Origin: Chara braunii
Taxonomy: Eukaryota; Streptophyta; Charophyceae; Charales; Characeae
Direction of reading: 5' to 3'
Length of the DNA stretch: 20,972 nt
Assembly: GCA_003427395.1 (NCBI GenBank)
Contig: BFEA01000464.1
Location: 890,927 to 911,898 of the forward strand
Shown: positions 7,891 to 16,989 of the stretch, one piece after another
Numbering within the stretch: the stretch's first letter is position 1
Layout: each line of letters starts with the position of its first letter
The notes under the pieces: generated by a model
Told to the model about the DNA's origin: nothing
Seen by the model: only the letters and a program-made list of their open reading frames with translations
Databases searched by the model: none
Made by a program: the position numbers and the translations under genes

Positions 7891-9847
7891 GTGTCAAGCA
7901 CTCCCTCTACCATTTCACCATACCCTGCAGCCCTTCGGCCTTGTGCACTTGGGGAAGCATGCGAATGCACGTTGGCCTTCGGCCCTCTGCCTGCTGTTGG
8001 TCAAAAACTGTCCTCGTCAATAATATCTAATGGCCATTTTGCGTTCCGAACTCATGATTTCCATTTTTTTCCTGACTGGTTACGCAATTCTAGGAACATA
8101 CCGCCTCCGTCGGTAAGATATGGCTTGGGTTCGCTGCGGGCGCAGATTATAGAAACGCTCATGCAGATCCCCATGCTCTCTTCCACTCCACATAAATTCT
8201 GCATCCAACCTCTGCTTCTGCAGCAATGTTTTAAGACCTGTATGGATAAACGGTCTCTCTGCTTTCCATCTCACGGCTCCACCTCCGTACCAAACGGACT
8301 GTATGATTTGAGGGAACTAACATTCTCACCAGAAAGTGTGAAGATTCTGAGTAGTCTGTTAGGAGGGCTGTTATGGCACACATAGATCATAACCCGGGTG
8401 ATACGTTATTCTGCTGCCCTTTGGTGTATAAGCAAGGTATGGAGTCACTGTTCTTGAAAAAACTGGGTTTCAAAGGGATGATTGTGGTGAGGAAACAATT
8501 CTCGAGGAGTGCAGTGCTCAGTATCGAAGCCTGGGTTTTTGTGCCATTGCTTCTTGGAATCGAAATGGCAGTTTTGGCAAAGGGTATGTAATTTCGAAAC
8601 ATAATGACATTACAAAGTGGCGACCTATCTGCCCCACCTCAATGAACCATCTTTGGCAGCATGCAAGAAGGTTACTTCCTGTTTGAATGTATTGATAAAG
8701 AGCTTACCAAAAAAGTTGCACTTCAATCTATTTAGTACGAAGGAGCTGGTTAAAGATTTGAAGGAAGTGAATAAATCGATCCTCCCGCATGAGCAGTTCT
8801 TCAAATGAACCAAATTTGGCAGCATGCAAGAAGGTTACTTCCTGTTTGAATGTATTGATAAAGAGCTTACCAAAAAGTTTGCACTTCAGACTGAGTGATC
8901 TCTTTAGTACGAAGGAGCTGGTTAAAGATTTGAAGGAAGTGAATAAATCTATCCTCCCGCATGACCAGTTTTTATCAGCAAGCTACGACGTGAAAGAAAT
9001 GTTCACCAGACTCCCGCATTCTTCGATTCGGGAATCGGTACTTTGGTTCACTTTTTTCTTTCAGATGAAGAGTTACGAAGGTGTTTGGGTGAAGGAGAAG
9101 GGTAAAGGGGTTAAACTCTCGGTTAGTAAGACGACGGAAGGATGAAAATTTCTCTCCTTAATTGAGGATGTTGCGTTTGACCTGAGGAATACGTATGTTT
9201 TGGGGATGGGTCGCTTACTAAAACAGGAGGTCGGTGTACCCATGGGCAAATCGTCAAACCCTGCCCTTGCGGCCATGCTTTGCATGTTTAATGAATTTAA
9301 TTTCTTATCATCCTTAGGTAAGGATCGGGCCCTAATCCACGGTGTAAGATTAGTAGATGACGTCTCGATCTTTGTGAAATACAGGAGGGCGTGTAAGATT
9401 TCACGCGGCAAAGCTGATGAAATTCTTCAAAAATTCTCTGGCTGTTATGATGATAATCTTTCGCTAGAGAGTACTGATACTACACTTTCCTGGAACTTCC
9501 TAGGGTGCAAGTTGCAAATACTTCCATTTCCACTTGGAGTTTGCTGTTTTCCAACGCATTGAAATCAGGAGTCTCTTACTGTGGCTGGAAACCTTGCCTT
9601 TCAGGCTATTCAGGATTTCTTCTCTTTTTCTAGCAAGCAGCAGAAGCTGGCTGTAATCAGCTCATTCTTTCACAGAGCCAGAATGTTCGTGATGTTTCCA
9701 GCCGCTGAGGTTGTCTTTTTGGTCACTCTGAAGATGAAACTTAGATTAAGAAATTACCCGGATTACTTCTTGGACAAGGGGTTGACTGTGTTCTCAAGGA
9801 AGTTTTCGGGTTGTTGGGATCGCTGGGTTCGATGTCTGACAAATTAG
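7891..9847 (+). pseudogene. Broken reverse transcriptase gene (Penelope-like or related)
   Basis: Consecutive frames carry the domains in order. A possible N-terminal region is at 7891-8385. A DHNPGDTLFCCP block follows at about 8376. KHNDITKWRPI, an RT fingers motif, is at about 8597-8630. SYDVKEMFTRLPH, with the first palm Asp, is at about 8980-9020. GVPMGKSSNPALAAML is near 9235-9282. GVRLVDDVSIF, the catalytic motif with VDD, is near 9340-9373. SWNFLGC and a thumb-like tail run to 9847. The frame changes at least three times before 8789. After that it is constant apart from TGA codons at 9143-9145 and 9560-9562. A tandem duplication at 8641-8976 also disrupts it. The motif spelling fits Penelope-like RTs better than LTR or L1 types as I recall them, but no GIY-YIG nuclease is visible. 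A homologous fragment lies at 2370-2990. Confidence 0.72.
8641..8976 (+). repeat. Tandem duplication of about 165 bp inside the RT pseudogene
   Basis: 8641-8803 and 8804-8976 both start AATGAACC and contain GGCAGCATGCAAGAAGGTTA, then AGTACGAAGGAGCTGGTTAA, and end near ATCCTCCCGCATGA. The first copy lacks 9 bases present in the second and differs by an A/T homopolymer shift. The copies sit in different reading frames, so the duplication breaks the gene. High identity suggests it happened late relative to the other damage. Confidence 0.93.
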
Positions 9848-10404
9848 GATAATTACTTCTGAGCCGGGACAGGAGAGAAAAAAGATGGCGTATTATATTG
9901 AGGAGATAGCCTCAGATAGGCCTACGGGTAGCGGGGTTCCTGTTGAGGTCTGCATAGACACAAGAACTGCCCCTCCCTCATCAGGTTCGGACAACGGCCC
10001 AGGGACTGAATACGCCGAATGAGGTAGCGAAAAACTTTTTTTCGAATACGTGGTTGGGCTCCGCTGAAATATTGCGGATCGTATTTTCTCGGCCTATGTG
10101 ACCGTCCTCATCTGAGCTTATATCTCCCACCGTGCCGATATGTATTCTCTTTCCAGTCTGCTTCAGCGGCTATCGAAGCGGCCATGATCCCGCTAGTCTC
10201 TTCCAAATGTTTGGTCCTTGCGGCGACTAATGGGCTCCCATCCCTGCGAGAGTGTGTTCTGGCCAGATAATGCTGCAATGGTTGTTCATGTGGCACTCCT
10301 CGATTATGCGTGTTGTCTCCTCGATACCTGTTCCGACTACCGGGATCATCGCCATAGCAAGGTCGCATCGTACTCACCTCAACTTAGAAGATAAGTTAAC
10401 ATCT

Positions 10405-10408
<4 letters not shown>
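9848..10408. other. Unassigned stretch downstream of the RT pseudogene
   Basis: It may be the 3' part of the same retroelement. Open frames exist on both strands (for example 10108-10377 minus, 89 residues) but show no recognisable domain, and no nuclease motif could be read. Confidence 0.3.
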
Positions 10409-10461
<53 letters not shown>

Positions 10462-10462
10462 N

Positions 10463-10550
<88 letters not shown>
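10409..10550 (+). repeat. (TC)n microsatellite containing an ambiguous base
   Basis: A 142-base TC array interrupted only by an N at 10462. Its length may not be reliable because the N marks unresolved sequence. Ser-Leu and Arg-Glu frames through it are artefacts. Confidence 0.98.
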
Positions 10551-10555
<5 letters not shown>

Positions 10556-10902
10556 GGGATTTTTTGAGTGCCCATACAGCCTATACAGGTGCCCCTTCAT
10601 CCTTGTTCATATCCTGAATGGCGTATTTATGCTTTTGTCAGCGTGACGAGTTTTATCTTGAACCTTTGCGAACGCCCCTCAAGATGACCGGTTATCGGCA
10701 CCATTCAAAACATGTTGTGCACAGCCGTTACATGCTTCTTCTTTGTCGACCAGGTTGCCTGATCGGTAGGATGGGAGAGGCTTATTGATCTTCATGTGAT
10801 TTCATTCGTTTAAACGCTTGGGCTTCACGAAATTCGTCGCGCGTTGTTTGAGGACTCTTCATCGTTCTCCAGTATTATTCTTTCTTGATTGACATTTTTC
10901 TT
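10551..10902. other. Unassigned stretch
   Basis: Mixed-composition sequence between two simple-repeat arrays. No coding or repeat signal beyond short open frames. Confidence 0.3.
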
Positions 10903-11060
10903 TTCTTCTTCTTCTTCTTCTTCTTCTTCTTCTTCTTCTTCTTCTTCTACTTCTTCTTCTCCTTCTTCTTCGTCCTTTTCTTTTTCCTCTTCCCATCTTT
11001 ATCTTCTTTGTCTTCTTTTGCTGAGGCTGCTTCTTCTTCTTCTTCTTCTTCTTCTTCTTC
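10903..11060 (+). repeat. Interrupted (TTC)n array
   Basis: TTC triplets run nearly unbroken through about 10950, then with T-rich interruptions to about 11060. Poly-Ser, poly-Phe and poly-Arg/Lys frames here are artefacts. Confidence 0.95.
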
Positions 11061-11699
11061 CTCTCCGTATGTGTCAATTATGGAATGACATAGAATGTTT
11101 TTATGGTTGCTTGATGCTCTTATCTTCTGGTTGCGTGTGCTGCGAATCTTTGTGGAGATCTCATATGGAACGCTTCGCTATGCTATACATAAATGCAAGT
11201 GCGATGAATCAAACAGGCGTAATAGGCAGCGCCGACGTGATCTGTCACAAGAGCATTACTTGACTATTTATTATTTATTATTTACTTTCCTTAGTGGAGC
11301 TTTGCGACTTCGGTTGCATTCTTTAGCTCTTACCTTAGTTGGAGTGGTGAAATACTACATGGTTGCAGATCACCTATCGTATTGGGGACAGACGACTATA
11401 GGTGATACCAACGAGATCCAGTCGAATGATTTTTTTACTGGAAGTCAGAGGGCCCGTAGTACCTGCCTAACTCGAAAGAGACCTGGTAACAGGAAAGCAC
11501 TGGCTACTTCGCCAATAGGGAAGGGGTCTAGGTATCTGCTTAGCCGAAGCTGCTAAGCAGGCTAATCTTTTTGTCTTCTTTTCTTTTACCAAGAAACTCA
11601 GCTCATTTGATTATGCACACGAAAGGAGAGGCTTGGAATCCTCAACAAACAACCCGGAGGCCCACAGGGAGGCCCACGCAGGCCACCAGGGTGGGGGGG
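11061..11699. other. Unassigned stretch
   Basis: A plus-strand frame at 11095-11556 (153 residues) shows no motif I recognise. Near 11640 the sequence CCTCAACAAACAACCCGGAG begins a C/G-rich leader that probably belongs to the Harbinger element downstream. No GGGGCTCGTT-type terminus was found here. Confidence 0.3.
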
Positions 11700-11986
11700 A
11701 AAAAAATGGCGCGACCATCCCAGTTCAAAATTTGAAATTTCAAACTTTCGTAATGACTCGTCCACGCAAGAGGCGAGAAGGTCACTAGAGTGCACACTGG
11801 AGCAAAACGTCCGTACGGAGGAGTACTGGCGGGCATGGCTTAAAAGGCGGGCGTTGGAACTCACGCCGGCGTAGCACAAACGGTAACGGTCATCCTGCGG
11901 GACACCGCCAACGGGTTTCACCTTCCTCTACAGGTCGTCCATGACAATCTTGTGGTCCGCCATAGCTGACCGCGTACGTCAGGCGG
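11700..11986 (+). mobile_element. Probable 5' untranslated part of the Harbinger element
   Basis: An AT-rich stretch at 11703-11747 (ATGGCGCGACCATCCCAGTT followed by an AAATTTGAAATTTC core) resembles 1703-1740 in end B and, less closely, 524-545 in end A. Its position just upstream of the transposase links those non-autonomous ends to this autonomous-type copy. The element terminus itself was not identified. Confidence 0.45.
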
Positions 11987-13338
11987 GTGCGTGAAGCGTG
12001 GGATTTTGTGAAGAGTGTAGACTATTGCCGCCACATCCGTCGACGTGGAGACAAGGGAACGAGGGCACCGGCGAGCAAAGGGGCGTTGGGCATTTCCATG
12101 TTGCACGTCATGAACATGGAGGGAGAGGTGCGGGCCGTTGGGAATGCATTGACGACTTCGGAGAGCAATGCCGTGGTTGCGGCTGTATCGGCCGTCGCCA
12201 TTCGTTATTGCATTGAGAGAGCCACAACTCGCCTGAAGATGAGACTGTCCATTCACAGGCAAAGGCAGCTCATGCAACAAGTTATGGAGGCGCTTGATTG
12301 TGTGTCGTTGTCGGAATCCATTGTGCAATTCCGCTGCGTTATGGCATCGGGTGCGATCCCGTAGGCGACTCCGAGATGGTGGATGAGGAGAAGGACGGGC
12401 GGGACATGGGAGGATCTCCGAAAGATGGATGATGCGGCGGAGGGCTACTATAAGGAGAAGTTGCGGATGTCCCGTAGAGTGTTCTTGGAGATCGTCGAGG
12501 CGTTGTCCTCTCATCTGTAGCTCAGGGTGACATTCTACAGGGACGTGACGAGGGCGCTTCTCAGTGTGTACTGGGAGAAGATCGTTTGGCCTTCTAGGTT
12601 GCCGCGGCTGGTCATTCTGCGCGCGTTCGAGGCGAAGGGTTTCCCCATCTGCTATGTTGCATAGACTGCACGCACATCTACGTGGACAAATCAGCCAACG
12701 CGCCGTCCGAGAACTATTCGACCGAAAGCATTGTTTTCCGGTGGTTGTGCGGGTGGTTGTGGACTTGGACTTGTGTGTGACAGACGTTTTTGTCGGCTAT
12801 CTCGGGAGCTATCATGACATTCGAGTGCTTAAGTTGTCCACTCGATGAACGTGCACTGAAGAGGGGGACTTTTTTCGTGGTCCTGCTATGCTTCCTCCAT
12901 TCCGGGTGCAAACCCACGGGTACATCCTTGGCAATAATGGCTATCCTCCCATGGAGTGGATCGTGGTGCCTTTTGGAGGGACCGATCAAATCCCCGACGA
13001 GGAGAGGTTCGACAGCAAGCAAAAGGTCGCCAGTGGAGCGATGGAGAGAGTTTTTGGTCCGTTGAAGGGGATGTGGAGACTTTTCCTCCGCACACACAAA
13101 AACGAGTATGGACACTCGCCCGCAAGAGTTCCAAGCCGTGTGCATTCTGCACAACATCTTCCTGGATGTCGGCATTGACTTCGATGACAACTTGTTGTGG
13201 GAGGTGGACGCGAATGGTGTGTGCCGACGAGTGGACTTGGGGATGGATCATCCACCCCACCCCATTGCGGAAAACTTGAATTGGCCCCGAGCCCTGGCCT
13301 TGCGTGAAGCACTTGCGAAGGGCATGAAACACAAGTGA
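11987..13338 (+). pseudogene. PIF/Harbinger DDE transposase, decayed
   Basis: The frames read in order as an N-terminal region (11987-12361), RWWMRRRTGGTWEDL (about 12377-12421), and KLRMSRRVFLEIVEA. Next come the first catalytic block CIDCTHIYVD (Asp codon 12664-12666), GSYHDIRVL (Asp 12816-12818), GYILGNNGYPP, the Glu block MERVFGPLKGMWRLF (Glu 13044-13046), and a C-terminal VCILHNIFLDVG. This is the layout of the DDE_Tnp_4/HARBI1-like family. Damage includes TAG at 12362-12364 and 12518-12520, one-base losses near 12657 and 12718, TGA at 12846-12848, and a one-base gain near 13100. FYR is joined directly to DVTRALL near 12541, so about 45 residues normally found there seem deleted. The Asp usual in LGDxGYP is Asn (12933-12935). 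No Myb-like partner ORF was identified. It is not functional. Confidence 0.88.
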
Positions 13339-13426
13339 ACGCACTTGTGCACTCTCCACAACACTACCTCGGTCGTTGCTCTGTTGCGGAGGACGACCGT
13401 CCTGATGTTCGGCGTTGGTCGCCACG

Positions 13427-13429
<3 letters not shown>

Positions 13430-13488
<59 letters not shown>
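13430..13488 (+). repeat. Poly-G run
   Basis: Fifty-nine consecutive G residues lie 92 bases after the transposase stop codon. Gly-rich and Pro-rich frames across it are artefacts. Runs of this length are prone to sequencing and assembly error. Confidence 0.97.
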
Positions 13489-13489
<1 letters not shown>

Positions 13490-13860
13490 AGAGAAAGGTA
13501 GGGGGGCGGGGAACATTGATAGTCGGGTCTAAGCATTTTTTGTTTTTTTTTCAGCGTAGATTGATTTCACGTTTTTGTATTGTTAGTTTTCTTTTCTTGC
13601 TTAACATTTGTAGAGCGATTGATGGTGCTCCATCAACGATTTTAATATGGTGGCGTTATCGCTTTTACTATATGTTTTGAACTTCTCCAACACTTTTTTT
13701 TACTGTCCTTCTATAGTTGTGTGACCATGTTACGGTTCAAATTTTTCTTCTGCTCATTTTGTGCTTAGTTGTGCTGCATGTCTTCAGTGATGATCCCATC
13801 TGAGTCACATCAACGTGTTCAATCACACTTAAACTATGAACATTGTTTTATGAGAATTGT
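13489..13860. other. AT-rich unassigned stretch, possible 3' part of the Harbinger element
   Basis: T-rich sequence with one short hairpin (TTGATGG at 13619 pairing with CCATCAA nearby). No inward-facing GGGGCTCGTT-type terminus was found, so the right end of the transposon is lost or too diverged to read. Confidence 0.3.
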
Positions 13861-14180
13861 TCAATCGAGCAATCAGTCTATCAAGGAATAAATCGATGAA
13901 TCAATCAATCAATCAATCCATCGATTGATCGATCAATCAATCATTCAATCAATCGATCGATCAGTCAATCATTCAATCGATCGATAAATCAATCAATCAA
14001 TCCATCGACTGATCTATCAATCAATCAATCAATCAATCAATCAATTAATCAATCAATCAATCAATCATTCGATCAATCACACAATCAATCAAATAATCGA
14101 TCAATGATTCAATCAATCAATCGGTCAATAGATGTATCAGACAAATTGAGACAATCAATCAATCAATCATTCGGTGAATC
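13861..14180 (+). repeat. Degenerate (AATC)n array
   Basis: AATC units make up most of the stretch, mixed with variants such as GATC, ATTC and TCGA. It is the same unit as 9-111 but much more diverged. There are no spacers of constant size, so it is not a CRISPR array. Confidence 0.92.
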
Positions 14181-14438
14181 AATACGAAAATGACAATCAC
14201 AAATTCAAACGATTGAAGTCGGCAGTTCTCGTGTGCGAAAAAAAATAAAAAATAAAAATGGTGTGTGTGAAAGGCTGAAAACTGCACCAAATATCAGACA
14301 CCATATTCACAAGTTGTCCATAACAGCATTAAAGACGCATGCAATTACTGGACGATCCATGCTCTCAGAGATCATACACAAATCACCAGCATGGACATGG
14401 GCGAGAGTAGCACAAAGAAAACAGCGCACGCGAGAAAG
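14181..14438. other. Unassigned stretch upstream of the gypsy remnant
   Basis: A plus-strand frame from 14233 has no resemblance to an integrase core. The retroelement homology starts only near 14439, so this is probably flanking DNA or heavily diverged sequence. Confidence 0.3.
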
Positions 14439-15233
14439 ATGCATTCGCCAACGTGGACGTAGCCTGAGGTCGCCAACAAACTTCTTGGGAGTATCCTCAA
14501 GAAGTTCGTTGAGAATGACTTTGATTGGGATCTGCATCTTGCTCACGCAGAGATCGCTTACAACCATGTTATTTCTCCCGCTACTGGTATGTCTCTGTAC
14601 TACTGTAACTTGGGATACCACCCTCGTGTCCTGTCTGACCTTCTCCGTCTATCTCAGATTTGTCCTAACACCAAATGCCTTGCCCTCGACAGCTGGGTAA
14701 CGGAGATGGATGCGCTTGTTAGCATGGCTTGCGAGAGCATTGATGACTCTCAGGCGTGCACGACGACTCACACTAACCGTTCTCGCATCGACCTTCCTTT
14801 CAAAGTTGGCAACGAGGTCGTTGTCGATGCACGTCACTTCCAACCCGAGGCCGACACGCTTCGGAAATTCAAACGTCGATATATCGGCCCATGCACCATT
14901 CTTGCCCCCGCTGGACCCAATCATAACTGTCCAGTGAGCTTCAAATTGAAGCTCCCCGATTCCATGTACCAGGCTAACTTATATGATGTGTTACATGTAT
15001 CTCTCTTGCGCCCCTTCAGACGGTCTCCTCCTGAGTTCCACAACCGACCTTACCCTCATCCTTCTCCCATCACCATTGAGGGTCACGAGGAGTTCGTTGT
15101 CTCCGATATTGTGTCCCGGCGCAAGACCGACGGTAATCCTCCCCTCCTTGAGTATCTCATTCGCTGGAAGGGTTATCCTAACGAGGACTCTACGTGGGAG
15201 CCTCTTGAGCACCTGAAGCATACCATGACTTAG
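14439..15233 (+). pseudogene. Ty3/gypsy chromovirus integrase C-terminus with chromodomain
   Basis: The frame reads PEVANKLLGSILKKF and FDWDLHLAHAEIAYNH, matching the end of the integrase core after the usual HPQTDGQTE motif. Here that motif is degenerate, with TAG at 14460-14462 where Gln is expected. From 14589 an unbroken 214-codon frame carries SLYYCNLGYHPR, a GPY/F module (RRYIGPCTI, DVLHVSLLRPF) and a C-terminal chromodomain at residues 167-214 (15087-15230), with YLIRWKGYP and STWEPLEHL including the aromatic residues typical of the fold. Chromodomains of this kind are known to guide chromoviral integration to heterochromatin. The protease, RT, RNase H and catalytic integrase core are absent upstream, so this is a 5'-truncated remnant. 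After the TAG stop a shifted frame (CAYDRAYPFLP) resembles a continuing tail, so the stop may reflect a one-base change. Confidence 0.9.
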
Positions 15234-16225
15234 TGTGTGCTTACGACCGTGCTTATCCTTTCCTTCCATCGTCCTCCTCTCCATGATCTATCGTCCTCCC
15301 CTCCATGATCCATCGTCCTCCCCACCTACTTCTTGTCCTCGCACTGACCCATCTACTTCAGCAACCACTGTCATTCCCCATCCTACATCGAAGGACCCTT
15401 TTCACCACCAGTACCTGCCACAGGTCCTCTCTCACCCATGGATGTGGTTCCGCCTGTTGTTGCAGTGAAGTGGTATCGGCCTCAGTGTGCCCACCGATTT
15501 CCTTCTTGCTATCGTGCTTGACCTATACCTCTTCTTTATCCTCTACTATTCTTGGGCACGCATGCAGCAGCCCCCGGTTGTGGTATCTACATTGGACCTT
15601 CGACTTCAATGTGCCTCTCCGGCAGCAGAGGACATGTCGCCGCGTTCCAGACTTTTACTCGACTTTAGTGTTACTCCTACTTCAACCCGGGTACTTCGAC
15701 CCGACTTCAGTTTCGAGCTTCATCAATTGGACTACTTCATTTTCCCCTCCGCCACGGGGTTTCCCTCGTTCCTGCCCAACCCTCACCTTCGAGTCACATG
15801 GTGACCCCTATTTTCCCTACTCATGTGGGTGTGTACGTCTGCCACCCTTTCTCTCGTACCTTATGTTGCGCCCTCCTCTAGAGTGTATGTTTTCTTTGCT
15901 CGCGGCTTTTGGCCATATGTCTATGTTGGCATAGCCCTCTCTCCTCTCCGTCCAGGCTCACCTTATGTATGCTCCCTTGTGTGAGTGGCCTTTCCATTTC
16001 AGTTAGCGAACTTGGCGGTACCCGTTTAATGTTTTCCATTGAGCCTGGTGTCGTGTTGTTACTCTCCCTTTGAGCCTGATGATGTTTACATGGTTGTGTG
16101 GGTACCCCCTGGGAGTTTACTCTGAGAGTCCGGTCGCCCTCCCATCTCTACCGTTACCATGCGACTGAGTTCCCTCTCCTTTTTATTCAGGTTTTGTGCA
16201 TTGTATACAAGGCATGTGAGACTGT
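15234..16225. other. T/C-rich unassigned stretch downstream of the gypsy remnant
   Basis: Several overlapping plus-strand frames (15305-15934 and 15487-15804) are Ser/Pro/Leu-rich from the pyrimidine bias and match nothing I recognise. It may be the 3' untranslated region or LTR of the retroelement, but no polypurine tract, TG...CA boundary or second LTR copy was found. Confidence 0.35.
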
Positions 16226-16299
16226 GCCACATTCTTTTTTTACTTAGGAGTCTTGGGACATTGCCACATTCTTTTTTTACTTAGGAGTCTTGGGACATT
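16226..16299 (+). repeat. Perfect 37-bp tandem duplication
   Basis: A 37-base unit beginning GCCACATTCTTTTTTTACTT and ending GGGACATT is repeated exactly at 16226-16262 and 16263-16299. The absence of differences suggests a recent slippage event. Confidence 0.97.
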
Positions 16300-16709
16300 G
16301 GTTTAGTTATTATTTGGCCTTTAGGGCCCTAGTGTTGGTTTATGTTCAGCCACATTGGCTCAAGAGACATTTTTCTCTTTCTTGGCTGACACATGTCATA
16401 CTTTTTTTTTTTTCTGCTTTCTGGGTCGACTCGGACCAGGCATTGTTGCTTAGATTAGGCTTCAGGCTTAGTCTGTAATTCTCTGTATTGCATCGCTTTT
16501 CCTGCAGGGAGCTTGCTCCGCATTTCGGATTGTTTTCTTTGTCGTTCCTTTTGGATTTCCGCTATTTCAGCGGATAGCGTGTTTGATGTGTTGTTTGATC
16601 CATTCACAGGTCCGAGGATCGTGTAGAGGTCCCCCTGCGGCCCGACAGTGAGGCCGGACCAGTTTCAGGCCATCGACCTAACCCTGGTCTGGTTCCAGGT
16701 TATTCCGTA
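16300..16709. other. Unassigned T-rich then GC-richer stretch
   Basis: No coding pattern. A short hairpin (CCGCT with AGCGG, near 16559) is present. It could be part of the retroelement 3' end. Confidence 0.3.
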
Positions 16710-16751
16710 CCTGGACCTAGGCCGGTATATCACTTCGGCCTAGGCCCAGGT
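16709..16751. repeat. Strong hairpin in a GC-rich block
   Basis: ACCTGGACCTAGGCCG (16709-16724) pairs with CGGCCTAGGCCCAGGT (16736-16751), with one mismatch across an 11-base loop. The surrounding 16610-16750 region is rich in CAGGT/ACCTG and GGCC words. It could be an element end or an RNA hairpin; nothing decides between these. Confidence 0.85.
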
Positions 16752-16989
16752 CGGGAGTTGGGTTCCAACATTCTTCGGTTGTTCGTTCATTCATTTGGTC
16801 GGACTGGACCTTCACTCAGCTGCTGCTTCTCGTGTGTGTCCATCTCTTCTCTCCTCTCTCTCTCTCTCACCATCTTCGCACGTGCCCTTCTTCACGTGCA
16901 TCACATCCCCTCCTTTTGCCCCTTCCCAAGTAACCCTTCCAAGTTCCCGCCCTTGGTTTCCCCCAAGCCAGAATCGATTGGAGTTTTGG

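Noticed and set aside
10252-10617. Long Ser-Leu and Arg-Glu open frames through the TC array, and similar frames at the GA arrays
   Set aside because: Dinucleotide repeats are open in several frames by construction; no flanking coding sequence supports a protein.
10859-11263. Poly-Ser, poly-Phe and poly-Arg/Lys frames over the TTC array
   Set aside because: Explained entirely by the triplet repeat.
12714-13536. Long minus-strand frames over the transposase
   Set aside because: Antisense shadows of the transposase; the Pro-rich part comes from the poly-G run.
13861-14180. Array of short repeats considered as CRISPR or telomere
   Set aside because: A continuous 4-base unit without spacers is neither a CRISPR array nor a known telomere repeat.
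15471-15480. TGGTATCGGC resembling a methionine-tRNA primer binding site
   Set aside because: It matches only the first 7 bases (TGGTATC) and lies downstream of the integrase, not after a 5' LTR.
15234-16750. A 3' LTR for the gypsy remnant
   Set aside because: No polypurine tract, no TG...CA ends, and no second LTR copy in the window to compare.
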